DNA from: DATGMS01 sp040905145
Lineage (GTDB): Bacteria > Bacteroidota > Bacteroidia > Cytophagales > Cyclobacteriaceae
Length of the DNA: 59,971 nucleotides
Assembly: GCA_040905145.1 (NCBI GenBank)
Contig: JBBDSC010000023.1
Span: forward strand, 1 to 59,971
Reading direction: 5' to 3'
The notes below the pieces were generated by a model. The model did no database searches. It had not been told where the DNA came from and saw only the letters and a list, made by a program, of their open reading frames with translations. Below are positions 18,080 through 27,601 of this stretch, one piece after another; within the stretch, counting starts at the first letter, position 1, and every line of letters begins with the position of its first letter. A program made the position numbers and the translations under genes.

Positions 18080-20038
18080 ATGAGTAAAGAAAAAGAATTG
18101 AAGCAAGACGATTATTCAGCTCTTAATATTCAAGTTTTAGAAGGTTTAGAAGCAGTAAGGAAAAGACCCGCCATGTACATTGGCGACATTGGGGTAAAAG
18201 GTTTACATCATCTCATTTGGGAAGTTGTCGATAATTCCATTGATGAAGCACTTGCCGGCCATTGTGATACCATCAGGTTGACCATTAACGAAGATAATTC
18301 TGTAACAGTAGAGGACAATGGGCGTGGAATCCCCACGGATTTCCACGAAAAGGAAAACAGGTCAGCCTTGGAAGTTGTAATGACGGTGCTTCATGCCGGA
18401 GGGAAGTTTGACAAGGATACGTACAAAGTATCAGGAGGGCTTCACGGTGTGGGTGTGTCTTGTGTTAATGCCCTGTCTTCCTATTTGATGGCTACAGTTC
18501 ACAGAAATGGTAAAATTTACGAGCAGGAATATTCCAGGGGCATACCTCAATTTCCAGTAAGAGAAATCGGGACGACCGATAAAAGGGGAACCACGATCCA
18601 TTTCAGGCCTGATGAAGATATTTTTGTCATCAGGGAATTTAAATATGAGACCATAGCCACCCGACTACGGGAAATGTCTTTCCTGAATGCAGGGATTAGA
18701 ATTACCCTAAAAGATCTAAGAGAGCTGGATGAAGAGGGAAACCCTCGGGCTGATGAATTTTTATCAGAAGGAGGGCTAGTGGAATTTGTTGAGTACCTGG
18801 ATGGGACCAGGCAAAAGATCATAGATGCCCCCATCTTTATCGATACCGAAAAAAATGGTGTGCCTGTTCAAGTGGCCATGAGTTATAACATTTCCTATTC
18901 TGAAAATGTAGTTTCTTATGTAAACACCATCAATACCTATGAAGGGGGAACCCACGTTTCAGGTTTTAGAAGGGCTTTGACAAGAACACTTAAAAATTAT
19001 GCCGATAAATCAGGCATGCTTGATAAGCTAAAGCTGGAAATTTCAGGAGATGATTTTAGGGAAGGACTTACAGCGGTAATTTCAGTAAAGGTAGCAGAAC
19101 CTCAGTTTGAAGGCCAAACAAAATCAAAACTTGGAAATTCTGATGTGTTAGGGGCTGTAGATGGTTCGGTTTCAGAAGTGTTACAGAGTTGGTTAGAAGA
19201 ACATCCAAAGGAGGCTAAAATCATAGTTGGGAAGGTAATCCTTGCAGCCCAAGCCCGATATGCCGCTAAGAAGGCCCGTGAGATGGTACAGAGGAAGAAT
19301 GTTTTAGGGGGAGGAGGTCTCCCTGGAAAACTAGCTGACTGTGCAAATAGTGACCCTACCATATGTGAATTGTACCTGGTAGAGGGTGATTCGGCTGGTG
19401 GATCTGCCAAACAGGGAAGGGACAGGGATTTCCAGGCCATTCTCCCCTTGAAAGGTAAAATCCTTAATGTTGAAAAAGCCCAAGAGCATAAGATTTACGA
19501 TAATGAAGAGATCAAAAACATACTGACCGCTTTGGGGGTTAAAATAGGCACCATGAATGATGAGAAAGAACTGGACCTTTCAAATTTAAGGTACCATAAG
19601 ATTATCATCATGACAGATGCCGACATTGATGGTTCCCATATTCGGACCTTGATATTGACTTTATTTTTCCGGTATATGAGGAATTTGATAGAAAAGGGAT
19701 ATGTCTATATTGCACTACCTCCCTTTTATCTCCTGAAAAGGGGAAAGGAAGAAAGGTATTGTTGGACGGAAGAGGAAAGGCAAGCAGTTACCCTTGAATT
19801 AGCTAAAGATGGAAAAACTGACAGTGTATCCATACAACGTTATAAAGGTCTGGGTGAAATGAACCCCGAGCAACTTTGGAACACTACAATGGATCCCAAT
19901 TCAAGAACGATAAAGAAAGTATCGATTGAGTCTGCGGCTGAAGCAGATCATTTATTCAGTATGTTGATGGGGGATGAGGTAGCTCCAAGGAGAGAGTTTA
20001 TTGAGAAGAATGCCAAATACGCAAATATAGACACCTGA
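18080..20038 (+). CDS. gyrB: DNA gyrase subunit B
   Basis: The ATPase subunit of DNA gyrase, 652 residues, the usual size for Bacteroidota. The GHKL ATP-binding site is seen as EVVDNSIDEALAGH and VEDNGRGIP; the flexible loop is SGGLHGVGVSCVNAL. The Toprim domain has YLVEGDSAGGSAK and IIIMTDADIDGSHIRTL with the metal-binding aspartates, and the C-terminus contains IQRYKGLGEMNPEQLW. Gyrase and topoisomerase IV subunits are similar, but the length and these loops favour GyrB; a parE assignment cannot be fully excluded. A terminator follows at 20051. Confidence 0.95.
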   Translation: MSKEKELKQDDYSALNIQVLEGLEAVRKRPAMYIGDIGVKGLHHLIWEVVDNSIDEALAGHCDTIRLTINEDNSVTVEDNGRGIPTDFHEKENRSALEVVMTVLHAGGKFDKDTYKVSGGLHGVGVSCVNALSSYLMATVHRNGKIYEQEYSRGIPQFPVREIGTTDKRGTTIHFRPDEDIFVIREFKYETIATRLREMSFLNAGIRITLKDLRELDEEGNPRADEFLSEGGLVEFVEYLDGTRQKIIDAPIFIDTEKNGVPVQVAMSYNISYSENVVSYVNTINTYEGGTHVSGFRRALTRTLKNYADKSGMLDKLKLEISGDDFREGLTAVISVKVAEPQFEGQTKSKLGNSDVLGAVDGSVSEVLQSWLEEHPKEAKIIVGKVILAAQARYAAKKAREMVQRKNVLGGGGLPGKLADCANSDPTICELYLVEGDSAGGSAKQGRDRDFQAILPLKGKILNVEKAQEHKIYDNEEIKNILTALGVKIGTMNDEKELDLSNLRYHKIIIMTDADIDGSHIRTLILTLFFRYMRNLIEKGYVYIALPPFYLLKRGKEERYCWTEEERQAVTLELAKDGKTDSVSIQRYKGLGEMNPEQLWNTTMDPNSRTIKKVSIESAAEADHLFSMLMGDEVAPRREFIEKNAKYANIDT

Positions 20039-20050
20039 TATTGGGGTACC

Positions 20051-20096
20051 AAAAGAAAAAAGTTCAGAGGGGCCCTGTGCCCCTTTTCTTTTTTAT
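20051..20096. terminator. Rho-independent terminator after gyrB
   Basis: AGGGGC (20068-20073) pairs with GCCCCT (20079-20084) and is followed by TTTCTTTTTT. An A-rich stretch upstream lengthens the stem and may allow function in both directions. It starts 12 bases after the gyrB stop. Confidence 0.85.
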
Positions 20097-20166
20097 AAAA
20101 TAAATTAATATACCAGCATTACTATTAAAAGCTTTATTTAACTCGTTTCGAAAATTTTGTAGAGAT

Positions 20167-22287
20167 ATGAAAATAGTGGAAATTGAAAAATTTGATCAGG
20201 TGATAGATAACAGTGATCTGATAAGTAGGGATTTGAGCTGGCTAAAATTTAATGAAAGGGTATTTGATCAAACTAAGAAAAGTTCAAGGACCATTTTTGA
20301 AAAATTAAAGTTCTTGGCAATTACTGCATCCAACCTGGATGAGTTTTTTATGATCAGGGTAGGGTCTTTATATAACTATTTGGATTACGATAAGGAAAGG
20401 GTAGATTATTCAGGCCTTACTGAGGAGCCTTTCAAAATGAAATTGATGTCGGAATCCCAGCGATTCCACAAGCAGCTGCAGGATCATTTTTTAAAGGAGC
20501 TTTTGCCAAAAATGCCGGAAGCGGGCTTGACCTTGAGCAATGTCAAAAATCTTAAAGTTGAAGAGCAGACGTTTATAAAAAACTATTTTGACAAAGCTGT
20601 TTATCCCATGCTGACGCCAATGGTTTTTGATGGCTACCACACTTTTCCTATTTTAATGAACAGGCTGTTGATTTTTGGGGTCGTGACGATCAGTCCAGGG
20701 GATAAAAAGGACAACCGTAAACTTTCCTTCGTTCAGGTCCCTTCAAATATTCCCCGCTTTTTTGAAATTGAGCGGGAAGATATGTTGATTTATGTGTCCA
20801 TTGAAGAAATTATCCGGGAATACATCCTTTCCCTTTTCAGGAATGTGGACATTGAATCAGTCAACCTTTTCAGGATTACCAGGAATGGGGATTTTACCTT
20901 GGAAGAAAGTGAGGATATGGATACTAATTTCTTGGAAGAAGTAAAAAGAAAACTCAATGAAAGGAAAACGGGGAGGGTAGTGCGCATAGAGATTGAAGAA
21001 GGTTACAGCAATTGGATGATTAACCTCTTAAAGGAAAGATGGACTTTAGATGATGACAATATTTTCAGGATTAGCCGTTCAAGTATGATGGATTTCACGA
21101 GCTTCTGGCAGATTATTGGCAATAGAAGGTTCAAGGACAGGATCCCTCATCCCCCTAATCCTGTGCCCCCTTTATCCTATCCTGATGCGGCTACGGATGA
21201 TATTTTCCAGGTGCTCAAGCACAAGGATATCCTACTTCACCATCCTTATAACAACATAGATCCAATACTTGATTTAATAGAAAAAGGAGCCCAAGATCCC
21301 AATGTTATGGCCATTAAGATGACCATCTACCGCTTGGGAAAAGATTCCAGAATAACCAAGGCTCTTCTGATGGCGGCAGAAAACGGGAAACATGTCTCTG
21401 TACTTTTTGAAGTAAAAGCACGATTTGATGAAGAAAACAATATGCGGGAAGCAAAAAAGCTTCAGAAGGCAGGGTGTTTTGTAATATATGGGGTCAGTAA
21501 TTTTAAAACACATACCAAACTTTTATTGATAGTTAAAAAGGACGAAAAGCGGATAACACGATATGTGCACCTGGGTTCCGGTAATTATAATGAAGAAACC
21601 TCCCGCTTGTATACTGATATTGGATTATTGACTACCAATGAGGTTTTGGCCAATGATGTTTCTGAATTTTTTAATGTTATTACGGGACATTCTATGCCGT
21701 CGACTTATAAAAACCTGCTGACAGCACCGCGGGATATGCGAAAGCAGTTAATTAGTTTCATTGAAGATGAAGCAGAACATGCAAAAAAAGGCTCGCCTTC
21801 CGGTATATTTATTAAAATCAATTCACTGGAGGATAATGAATTTATTTATGCTTTATATAGGGCTTCCCAAGCTGGGGTGCCTATTCAGCTGGTGGTAAGG
21901 GGAATTTGCTGTTTAAGACCGGGTAGAAAAGGTCTTAGTGAAAATATTGAAGTTTTATCCATAGTGGGCGATTTCTTAGAACATTCCAGGATTTATCATT
22001 TTCATAATAATGGGGAGTCCAGGACTTATGTGGGAAGTGCAGATGCTATGGTGAGGAGCTTTGATAAAAGGCTGGAATCTCTTTTCAGGGTAAAAACCCC
22101 TATCCTGGAAAAGCAACTGATGAATATCATTGCCTTTAACTTAAAGGACAATGTCAATTCCTATTTGATGAAGGAAAATGGTACCTATGTGCCCAAACAT
22201 CCGAAAGAAGGGGAGGAGGAGTTCAATATCCATAAAGAGTTCTTTAACCTAACTCCCGCTATAATCAATAATGTGAAATTGGTTTGA
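20167..22287 (+). CDS. ppk1: polyphosphate kinase 1
   Basis: A 706-residue enzyme that reversibly polymerises the gamma-phosphate of ATP into inorganic polyphosphate. The N-terminal domain begins with SRDLSWLKFNERV, and ITASNLDEFFMIRVG follows, both highly conserved in Ppk1. The first catalytic HKD-type segment YVHLGSGNYNEETSRLYTD contains His468, the expected autophosphorylated residue. The second conserved histidine is His606 in FLEHSRIYHF. Arginine-rich IQLVVRGICCLRPG is also conserved. The gene is complete. It is convergent with an exopolyphosphatase gene (22345-23244), so synthesis and breakdown of polyphosphate are encoded side by side but on opposite strands. Confidence 0.97.
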   Translation: MKIVEIEKFDQVIDNSDLISRDLSWLKFNERVFDQTKKSSRTIFEKLKFLAITASNLDEFFMIRVGSLYNYLDYDKERVDYSGLTEEPFKMKLMSESQRFHKQLQDHFLKELLPKMPEAGLTLSNVKNLKVEEQTFIKNYFDKAVYPMLTPMVFDGYHTFPILMNRLLIFGVVTISPGDKKDNRKLSFVQVPSNIPRFFEIEREDMLIYVSIEEIIREYILSLFRNVDIESVNLFRITRNGDFTLEESEDMDTNFLEEVKRKLNERKTGRVVRIEIEEGYSNWMINLLKERWTLDDDNIFRISRSSMMDFTSFWQIIGNRRFKDRIPHPPNPVPPLSYPDAATDDIFQVLKHKDILLHHPYNNIDPILDLIEKGAQDPNVMAIKMTIYRLGKDSRITKALLMAAENGKHVSVLFEVKARFDEENNMREAKKLQKAGCFVIYGVSNFKTHTKLLLIVKKDEKRITRYVHLGSGNYNEETSRLYTDIGLLTTNEVLANDVSEFFNVITGHSMPSTYKNLLTAPRDMRKQLISFIEDEAEHAKKGSPSGIFIKINSLEDNEFIYALYRASQAGVPIQLVVRGICCLRPGRKGLSENIEVLSIVGDFLEHSRIYHFHNNGESRTYVGSADAMVRSFDKRLESLFRVKTPILEKQLMNIIAFNLKDNVNSYLMKENGTYVPKHPKEGEEEFNIHKEFFNLTPAIINNVKLV

Positions 22288-22344
22288 ATTAATCAATGGC
22301 GTTTAGTTAAGGGACATTACACAGAATAAAATGAGGATCAAATT

Positions 22345-23244
22345 TTATGAGGAGTGGGTGAGAAAAAATTTTTCTTTGTTCCTTTCGAATAGTACGTTGA
22401 TTACCCCGTCCTTTAATCCGACATCAGGAACGATCATTCTTTTGGAATTAGCCGCTTTCATGGCTGCCAGATATATTTTGGCGGCAGGAATGATCACATC
22501 TGCCCTGTCCGGATTTAAGCTTAATATATTTATTCTCTCATCATAACTGAAGCTCTCCAAATAAGCCATGATTTCTTTTATTTTGCTCACATCCAAAAAC
22601 CTTTTTCTCTTGGCCGGTTTAGATAATTCAAAGATTTTATTGATATTTCCCCCTGTCCCGATACAGATAATTTGTTCTTTTCTAACCAGATTTTCATGTA
22701 TGAATTCATCCATGCTTTCCCAAACCTGAGGTGAATTCTCCCCGTCCAAAATTCTAACGGATCCCAATCTAAAGGATTTGCTGGCTATTTTGACAGAATT
22801 CTTATAGATATTCAATTCAGTGCTGCCACCACCCACATCAATGTGCAAATAGGTTTTATCGTCTATATAGCTCCAAAGGGCGACGTTGATCAATTCCGCT
22901 TCGCGGTCACCATCTATAATATTGATTTTGAATCCGAAATCCTTTTCTACTTCATCAGCGATTTCATTTCCATTATCAGCTTCCCGCATGGCTGATGTGG
23001 CGCAAACCATGTAATCATCTACTTCGTATAAATCAACGAGAAGTTTAAAAGCATGCATTAACTTAATAAATTTCCTTTTATTTGGTTCGCTGATTTTATG
23101 GTTGAAAAATACATCTTTTCCCAATCTTAAAGGAAACCTGAGATATTCTATTTTTTTAAATGTAGTTTTTTCTTGATAGTTGGTTACGTTGGTGATCTGC
23201 ATTCTGATTGCATTCGAACCGATATCTACTGCTGCTAACTTCAA
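22345..23244 (-). CDS. ppx: Ppx/GppA family exopolyphosphatase
   Basis: A 299-residue ASKHA-fold phosphatase. The N-terminal phosphate-binding loop is AAVDIGSNAIRMQI; the second is HIDVGGGSTELNIY, and between them GDREAELI carries the probable catalytic glutamate. It is the short form with only the two ASKHA domains and no C-terminal HD or dimerisation domains, which is common in Bacteroidota. It may remove terminal phosphates from polyphosphate, or hydrolyse pppGpp. The start appears to be TTG at 23244, since the family N-terminus begins exactly there. It faces ppk1 convergently. Confidence 0.92.
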   Translation of the reverse strand: MKLAAVDIGSNAIRMQITNVTNYQEKTTFKKIEYLRFPLRLGKDVFFNHKISEPNKRKFIKLMHAFKLLVDLYEVDDYMVCATSAMREADNGNEIADEVEKDFGFKINIIDGDREAELINVALWSYIDDKTYLHIDVGGGSTELNIYKNSVKIASKSFRLGSVRILDGENSPQVWESMDEFIHENLVRKEQIICIGTGGNINKIFELSKPAKRKRFLDVSKIKEIMAYLESFSYDERINILSLNPDRADVIIPAAKIYLAAMKAANSKRMIVPDVGLKDGVINVLFERNKEKFFLTHSS

Positions 23245-23352
23245 ATTCCAAAAGATTGATTTAAATTCGCTTTTTTGAGTGGGTGAATTTCCGCTATTCT
23301 AAACTAGAAATATAGAAAGATTAATTTTACAACACGGCCCTAAAATTAGAAC

Positions 23353-23376
23353 AAAAGAGGTGAATTCACCTCTTTT
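23353..23376. terminator. palindromic terminator
   Basis: AAAAGAGGTGAATTCACCTCTTTT is a perfect 24-bp palindrome directly after the stop of the small membrane protein gene at 23379. It carries T-runs in both orientations. Confidence 0.75.
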
Positions 23377-23378
23377 GA

Positions 23379-23588
23379 TTATTTCTTTCTGGATGCTACT
23401 ACAAGAATCACCCCTGCCACCAAAGCTGCACCTCCGGCATAAGGGGGCCAATTTACACTTTCCTGTTCCTCTGCGTTTAGTTCAAGAGGGCCTGCATCAA
23501 TAATCGTTTCCTCTGTGGTGTAGGAAAAACCGGTAATGATAAACATCACAATTCCGACTACAATTAGTATTATTCCCAAAGTTTTCAT
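23379..23588 (-). CDS. small membrane protein, DUF3185-like
   Basis: A 69-residue protein with two hydrophobic helices (about 4-22 and 49-65) separated by an acidic segment (about 25-48), ending in a basic RKK. The pattern MKTLGIILIVVGIVMFI plus a short second helix resembles small DUF3185 membrane proteins; the function is unknown. The position between a palindromic terminator and another small membrane protein gene supports a real gene. Confidence 0.7.
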   Translation of the reverse strand: MKTLGIILIVVGIVMFIITGFSYTTEETIIDAGPLELNAEEQESVNWPPYAGGAALVAGVILVVASRKK

Positions 23589-23641
23589 ATAGCTTAAGTG
23601 TTTGTTATTTCATTTAAGATGCAAAAAACCAACCAAAGTGG

Positions 23642-23917
23642 TTACATTTTGGAATAATACCCCTTTTTAATTCTTCTCCTAATCTTGAAGAAATTTGCGA
23701 ATCCAACAATTATCAGCACTAGACAGATAATGAAAGAAATATATCCGAACCCTCTGACTTTTTCCAGATCTTCAACCTTAATTAGGGCAACGCCACTTAC
23801 CAAGAAATATAAACTTGTTCTTATATAGGATAAAAGTGTCCTATCATTGGCCAATGTGGTTCTTTGCCTGGCTAAAAAATCACGTATAATCAATTCATTC
23901 TCATTCTTCTTCTCCAT
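23642..23917 (-). CDS. DUF202 / YidH-type membrane protein
   Basis: A 91-residue protein with the DUF202 signature RDFLARQRTTLANDRTLLSY followed by two transmembrane helices (about 32-46 and 57-75) and a basic tail. YidH-like proteins are inner-membrane proteins of undefined role. It is encoded upstream of the smaller membrane protein at 23379 with a 53-bp gap, probably as one transcript. Confidence 0.88.
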   Translation of the reverse strand: MEKKNENELIIRDFLARQRTTLANDRTLLSYIRTSLYFLVSGVALIKVEDLEKVRGFGYISFIICLVLIIVGFANFFKIRRRIKKGYYSKM

Positions 23918-24061
23918 AATTAAAGGGGAAATTATTTGATAAAAATAAATTTAACGTTTTAAAACTAAAAGCAGGATGAAAGAAATTTTGAATTGTAGCA
24001 AAAAACTTTAAATTTGTTTATAATTATGGTAGTTAAATAATAGTTGGTTTAGTTTTCATTG

Positions 24062-24093
24062 AAAAAGCAGGAGAATTTCCCCTGCTTTTTTTT
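24062..24093. terminator. terminator after the HEAT/DUF1080 gene
   Basis: AAAAAGCAGG and CCTGCTTTTT pair around a short loop, giving a symmetrical terminator with A-run and T-run. It lies about 53 bases past the leftward stop at 24146 and also bounds the DUF202 gene upstream region. Confidence 0.75.
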
Positions 24094-24145
24094 GACACCC
24101 TGGGATGTTTTTTAGCTTCCTCAGGTTCTTACTACCTTTTTCTTT

Positions 24146-27100
24146 TTATTTTGAAAGGCCTTTAATCCTTATATTTCTAAAGTAGACAACATCTCCATGG
24201 CCTAAAAATCCAATATGGCCGCTTTTCCGTTGCAAGCCCGGATGATCCCTACCATCTTTGGTTCCTTTTTCTCTTGCCTCGGATATATCAACATCAAGGA
24301 TTAAGGCTCCGTTGAGTTCTACTTGGATTTTGTCACCCACAGCACGGACTTCCTGATAATTCCACTCCCCGCCAGGCTTAAGATGACCCTTTTTTGCCGC
24401 TGCAATTCCATAAAGCGAGCCATGGAACTGGTACTCCTCAAGATCTTTGTAGATATCGGCGGTATTATCCAGGATTTGTAATTCCATTCCAGCATAGGCA
24501 GCATCCCCTTCCAAAGGAGATCTGATCCCCAGGCCATTATTGGCCCCGGGAGTGAGCTTGAATTCAAAGCGGAAGATAAAGTCACTGTACTCTTTTTTGG
24601 TAAAAAGATTACCTTTTCCACCCCTGTCGGGATAGATGACGATTTCACCATTTTCAATGACATAGTCTGTGGTGTTTCCGGTCCAATGATACATATTGTC
24701 CCCATCAAACAATACTTCAAACCCTTCTTTCTTCTCCTCCTCATTGAGTTGGAAAGATTCTGTACGGGGCAGTTCTCTGATATAAATATCCCTGTAGGCT
24801 ACATAGGTCCCATGGGCTTGAAGTTCAATTTGTTCTTCCGGAAAAATGGGCAATGATCGATCCCAATAGTTTTCTAAAATTACATTATCCACCACCAATT
24901 CTCCATTAAGGTATACCGTTACCCGGTCACCTTTCATGATGATGTGGAAGGTATTCCATTCACCTACGGGATTGTCTGCCACTTTTAGCGGTTTGCTCGG
25001 ATGGGTTTGATTGTTGTAAAGTCCTCCAGAACCTACCTCAGCACCTACATCCACCAGGGAAGTATCCCAAATTTGAACTTGCGGTGTTCCGCGAAGGTAT
25101 ATGCCAGCGTCTCCTTCTTCAGTAATTTTCCAATCAATATACATTTCAAAATCACCATATTTCTTTTCTGTAGCCAGGTTATTGCCTTTACCAGTAAAGA
25201 CAAGTAAGCCATCTTTGACTTCCCACCCTTCGAGCATTTCTTTATTCGCTTTTTCCTGTTCCTTTCCTAAGGTAGCAGGGGACATGGCTGCCCTTTTGAT
25301 TGGATCGGCCACTAGGCCTTTCCATCCATTGAGGTTTTCTTCATTGAAGATCGAATGAAGCCCTTTTCCTTCTGGCATTTCATCCAGGTGTTTTTGAAGG
25401 GAGGTCTTGTAATATTGACTGTCCGGACCACTAATAGCCTCAATGGTCTTTTGGACGATGGCCCTCACTTCCTCTCCATAAATTGAAGGGTCTGCCAATG
25501 CTATGTCCATTACGGCTCTTGCTGCTTGCTGTTGAACTGCGGGATCATTCAAGTATTTACCAGAAACCAACAAAGCCTGAAAAGTAGGATATTGCGCTAA
25601 TTGCCTTAAAATGAGTTGCCTGTTTTCCGTACTTTTTGCCATCTCCAATGCTTTACGAAGCAAGAGCACTTTTCCTTCTGCTTTGTGAGAGGTTGATCCT
25701 ATTAGGTTGATATACCCTTCAAGTGCCCGATTGGAAATGTCTTGATCTGTTTCACTTTTCGCAATTTCATAAAGGACATCCATGGCTTCTGAATCCCGCC
25801 AATTAGCAATGGCTTTCAAGGCAGCTTTCTTTTGGGTGGCATTTCCCTTTTGGTAAATATCATTTAAGCTGTTAAGTGCAGTACTCCCACCTGTATGGGA
25901 AAGGACATCATATAGGTACAGTTGCTTTTCTTTGGATACGGTTTTTAAAGTCTGCAATGCCCATTCCGTTTGTTTGGCCGCATTCTCCTGCTGTACATTG
26001 GCAGTAATAATTGCTTTTTGGATCAGTTCCAAATCTTCCGGATTTTGATTGGTTTTTAAAAATCCCACCAATTGGTCCAAATGAGAAGGGGCCGATAATA
26101 CACTTAATGAGGTTAAGGCCGCATTTTTAACCTTACTATTTGAAGAGGAGACCTCCTCTAGGATGATATCCATATGTTGTGCTGAAGGACGGGCACCCAA
26201 TACTTGGATCAAAGCCACTTTGGCTTCCTCAGATGCTTCCGGTATAGCTTTGGCTACTTCATCGCTGACATCATTTCCGTTCATGGTCAATAAAGCCGAT
26301 TTGATGGCATCAATTTCTTCCTCATTGGAGGTATTGATCAGGCTTAGGTAATCTGATAATACCTGGTTCTCTCCAATTAAAACAGCGGAGGCTATTGCTT
26401 CCTTTTTCACTTCTGAATTACTGCTCTGAAGATAGGGGCGAACCGCTTCAAGAACAGCCTCCCCTTCCATTTCCCCCAATGTCCGTATAATATCCACTTT
26501 TACTGGATCATCCGCTTTGCTCAAAGTTTTGATCCACCTATCCAGATTGTCTGCTAAATTTCCTTCCAGGGCCAGATCCAAGGCGACATTTCTGTAAACG
26601 GCATTGGAGGATAAAGCAGCTTTTCGCAATTGCCTGATCGCCTTCTTACCAGAGCTTAAATTGGTCATAAGCCTCAATGCCCCTGCTTTGGTGTGGGGTT
26701 GATCCATTTCGTTGGTGCGCTTATGGATGGTTTTAGCTATGGACAAGGCCTTCTTGCTTTCCCCTTGTTTGGCCAGATTATTGGCGTAATTTAAATACTC
26801 GGAGGAAGCATTGGTTTCTTCATACTTATAATCAGCAGCATCAGCCGCATCGGCCAAAAGATCTTCAGAAGAAAGCGCTGCTATATTGGCCAAACTGTAT
26901 ATAGCCACTTTTCTCATATTTTGATCATTAGAACTCACGTAAGGTTCTATGATTGCTGCTGCGGCTTCGCTTTTACTTTCGCCCAGAGCTTCAATCAAGG
27001 AAAGTTTGATGGCATCTGAATCGGCTTTCTCCAAGGCGGCAATCAACACCTTTTCGGATGTGGACGAGTTGATGGAGGCCAAAGCCCTGGCGGCAGGTCC

Positions 27101-27580
27101 TGCAAGTCTTTCATTATTAAGGTAAGGGGACAAAAGAGGAACGGCCTCATCATTACCTACTATGCGAAGTTGGCGGATTAAAAAGGCTTTACCTTCTTCG
27201 AAATCAATTTGATTCAATGCATCTCCGTATCCCTGGACTGCTTTTTTTACCGAATCACTTTTTTCCTGTTGGCTGGCATAAAAGGAAAACCCCGATAAAG
27301 CATATTCCAATTTTTCATTGCTTCCATTTTCGGTAAACATAAGGGCCATTTTTGCCAAATCCCCGGCCTCTAAAGTGGCCATTTCCGTCATGGCTTCTTC
27401 AAATGCTGTTGAATTCTCCGTTGGGAACCTGTTCAATAGGTCGGCTATCTTAGTTTGAATTGTCCTATTGGCATCTAGATTTTGTTGTGCCCAAAGCGTG
27501 TAACTATTTATAAAGCATAGGGCAATGATTAGCCCTAATTTTGGTACAGACAGGTATCGGTTTATTTCTTTTATTCTCAT
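24146..27580 (-). CDS. HEAT-repeat protein with two C-terminal DUF1080 domains
   Basis: A large secreted protein of 1144 residues. A signal peptide (to about residue 31, ending LWA) is followed by some 700 residues of HEAT-like helical repeats, many with the pattern DPxV..AA..AL. Two DUF1080 (3-keto-disaccharide hydrolase, concanavalin-like) domains follow: one from about 775, starting LHSIFNEENLNGWKGL, and one from about 960, starting FEVLFDGDNMYHWTG. The second has the typical GANNGLGIRSPL and YQFHGSLYGIAA stretches. DUF1080 members have been linked to cleavage of 3-keto-glycosides made by Gfo/Idh/MocA oxidoreductases. One such Tat-exported oxidoreductase is encoded 21 bp upstream, so the pair probably works in the periplasm on one substrate, which cannot be named. 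Confidence 0.88.
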   Translation of the reverse strand: MRIKEINRYLSVPKLGLIIALCFINSYTLWAQQNLDANRTIQTKIADLLNRFPTENSTAFEEAMTEMATLEAGDLAKMALMFTENGSNEKLEYALSGFSFYASQQEKSDSVKKAVQGYGDALNQIDFEEGKAFLIRQLRIVGNDEAVPLLSPYLNNERLAGPAARALASINSSTSEKVLIAALEKADSDAIKLSLIEALGESKSEAAAAIIEPYVSSNDQNMRKVAIYSLANIAALSSEDLLADAADAADYKYEETNASSEYLNYANNLAKQGESKKALSIAKTIHKRTNEMDQPHTKAGALRLMTNLSSGKKAIRQLRKAALSSNAVYRNVALDLALEGNLADNLDRWIKTLSKADDPVKVDIIRTLGEMEGEAVLEAVRPYLQSSNSEVKKEAIASAVLIGENQVLSDYLSLINTSNEEEIDAIKSALLTMNGNDVSDEVAKAIPEASEEAKVALIQVLGARPSAQHMDIILEEVSSSNSKVKNAALTSLSVLSAPSHLDQLVGFLKTNQNPEDLELIQKAIITANVQQENAAKQTEWALQTLKTVSKEKQLYLYDVLSHTGGSTALNSLNDIYQKGNATQKKAALKAIANWRDSEAMDVLYEIAKSETDQDISNRALEGYINLIGSTSHKAEGKVLLLRKALEMAKSTENRQLILRQLAQYPTFQALLVSGKYLNDPAVQQQAARAVMDIALADPSIYGEEVRAIVQKTIEAISGPDSQYYKTSLQKHLDEMPEGKGLHSIFNEENLNGWKGLVADPIKRAAMSPATLGKEQEKANKEMLEGWEVKDGLLVFTGKGNNLATEKKYGDFEMYIDWKITEEGDAGIYLRGTPQVQIWDTSLVDVGAEVGSGGLYNNQTHPSKPLKVADNPVGEWNTFHIIMKGDRVTVYLNGELVVDNVILENYWDRSLPIFPEEQIELQAHGTYVAYRDIYIRELPRTESFQLNEEEKKEGFEVLFDGDNMYHWTGNTTDYVIENGEIVIYPDRGGKGNLFTKKEYSDFIFRFEFKLTPGANNGLGIRSPLEGDAAYAGMELQILDNTADIYKDLEEYQFHGSLYGIAAAKKGHLKPGGEWNYQEVRAVGDKIQVELNGALILDVDISEAREKGTKDGRDHPGLQRKSGHIGFLGHGDVVYFRNIRIKGLSK

Positions 27581-27601
27581 TTCCTTTTTAAGTATGGATA
27601 A

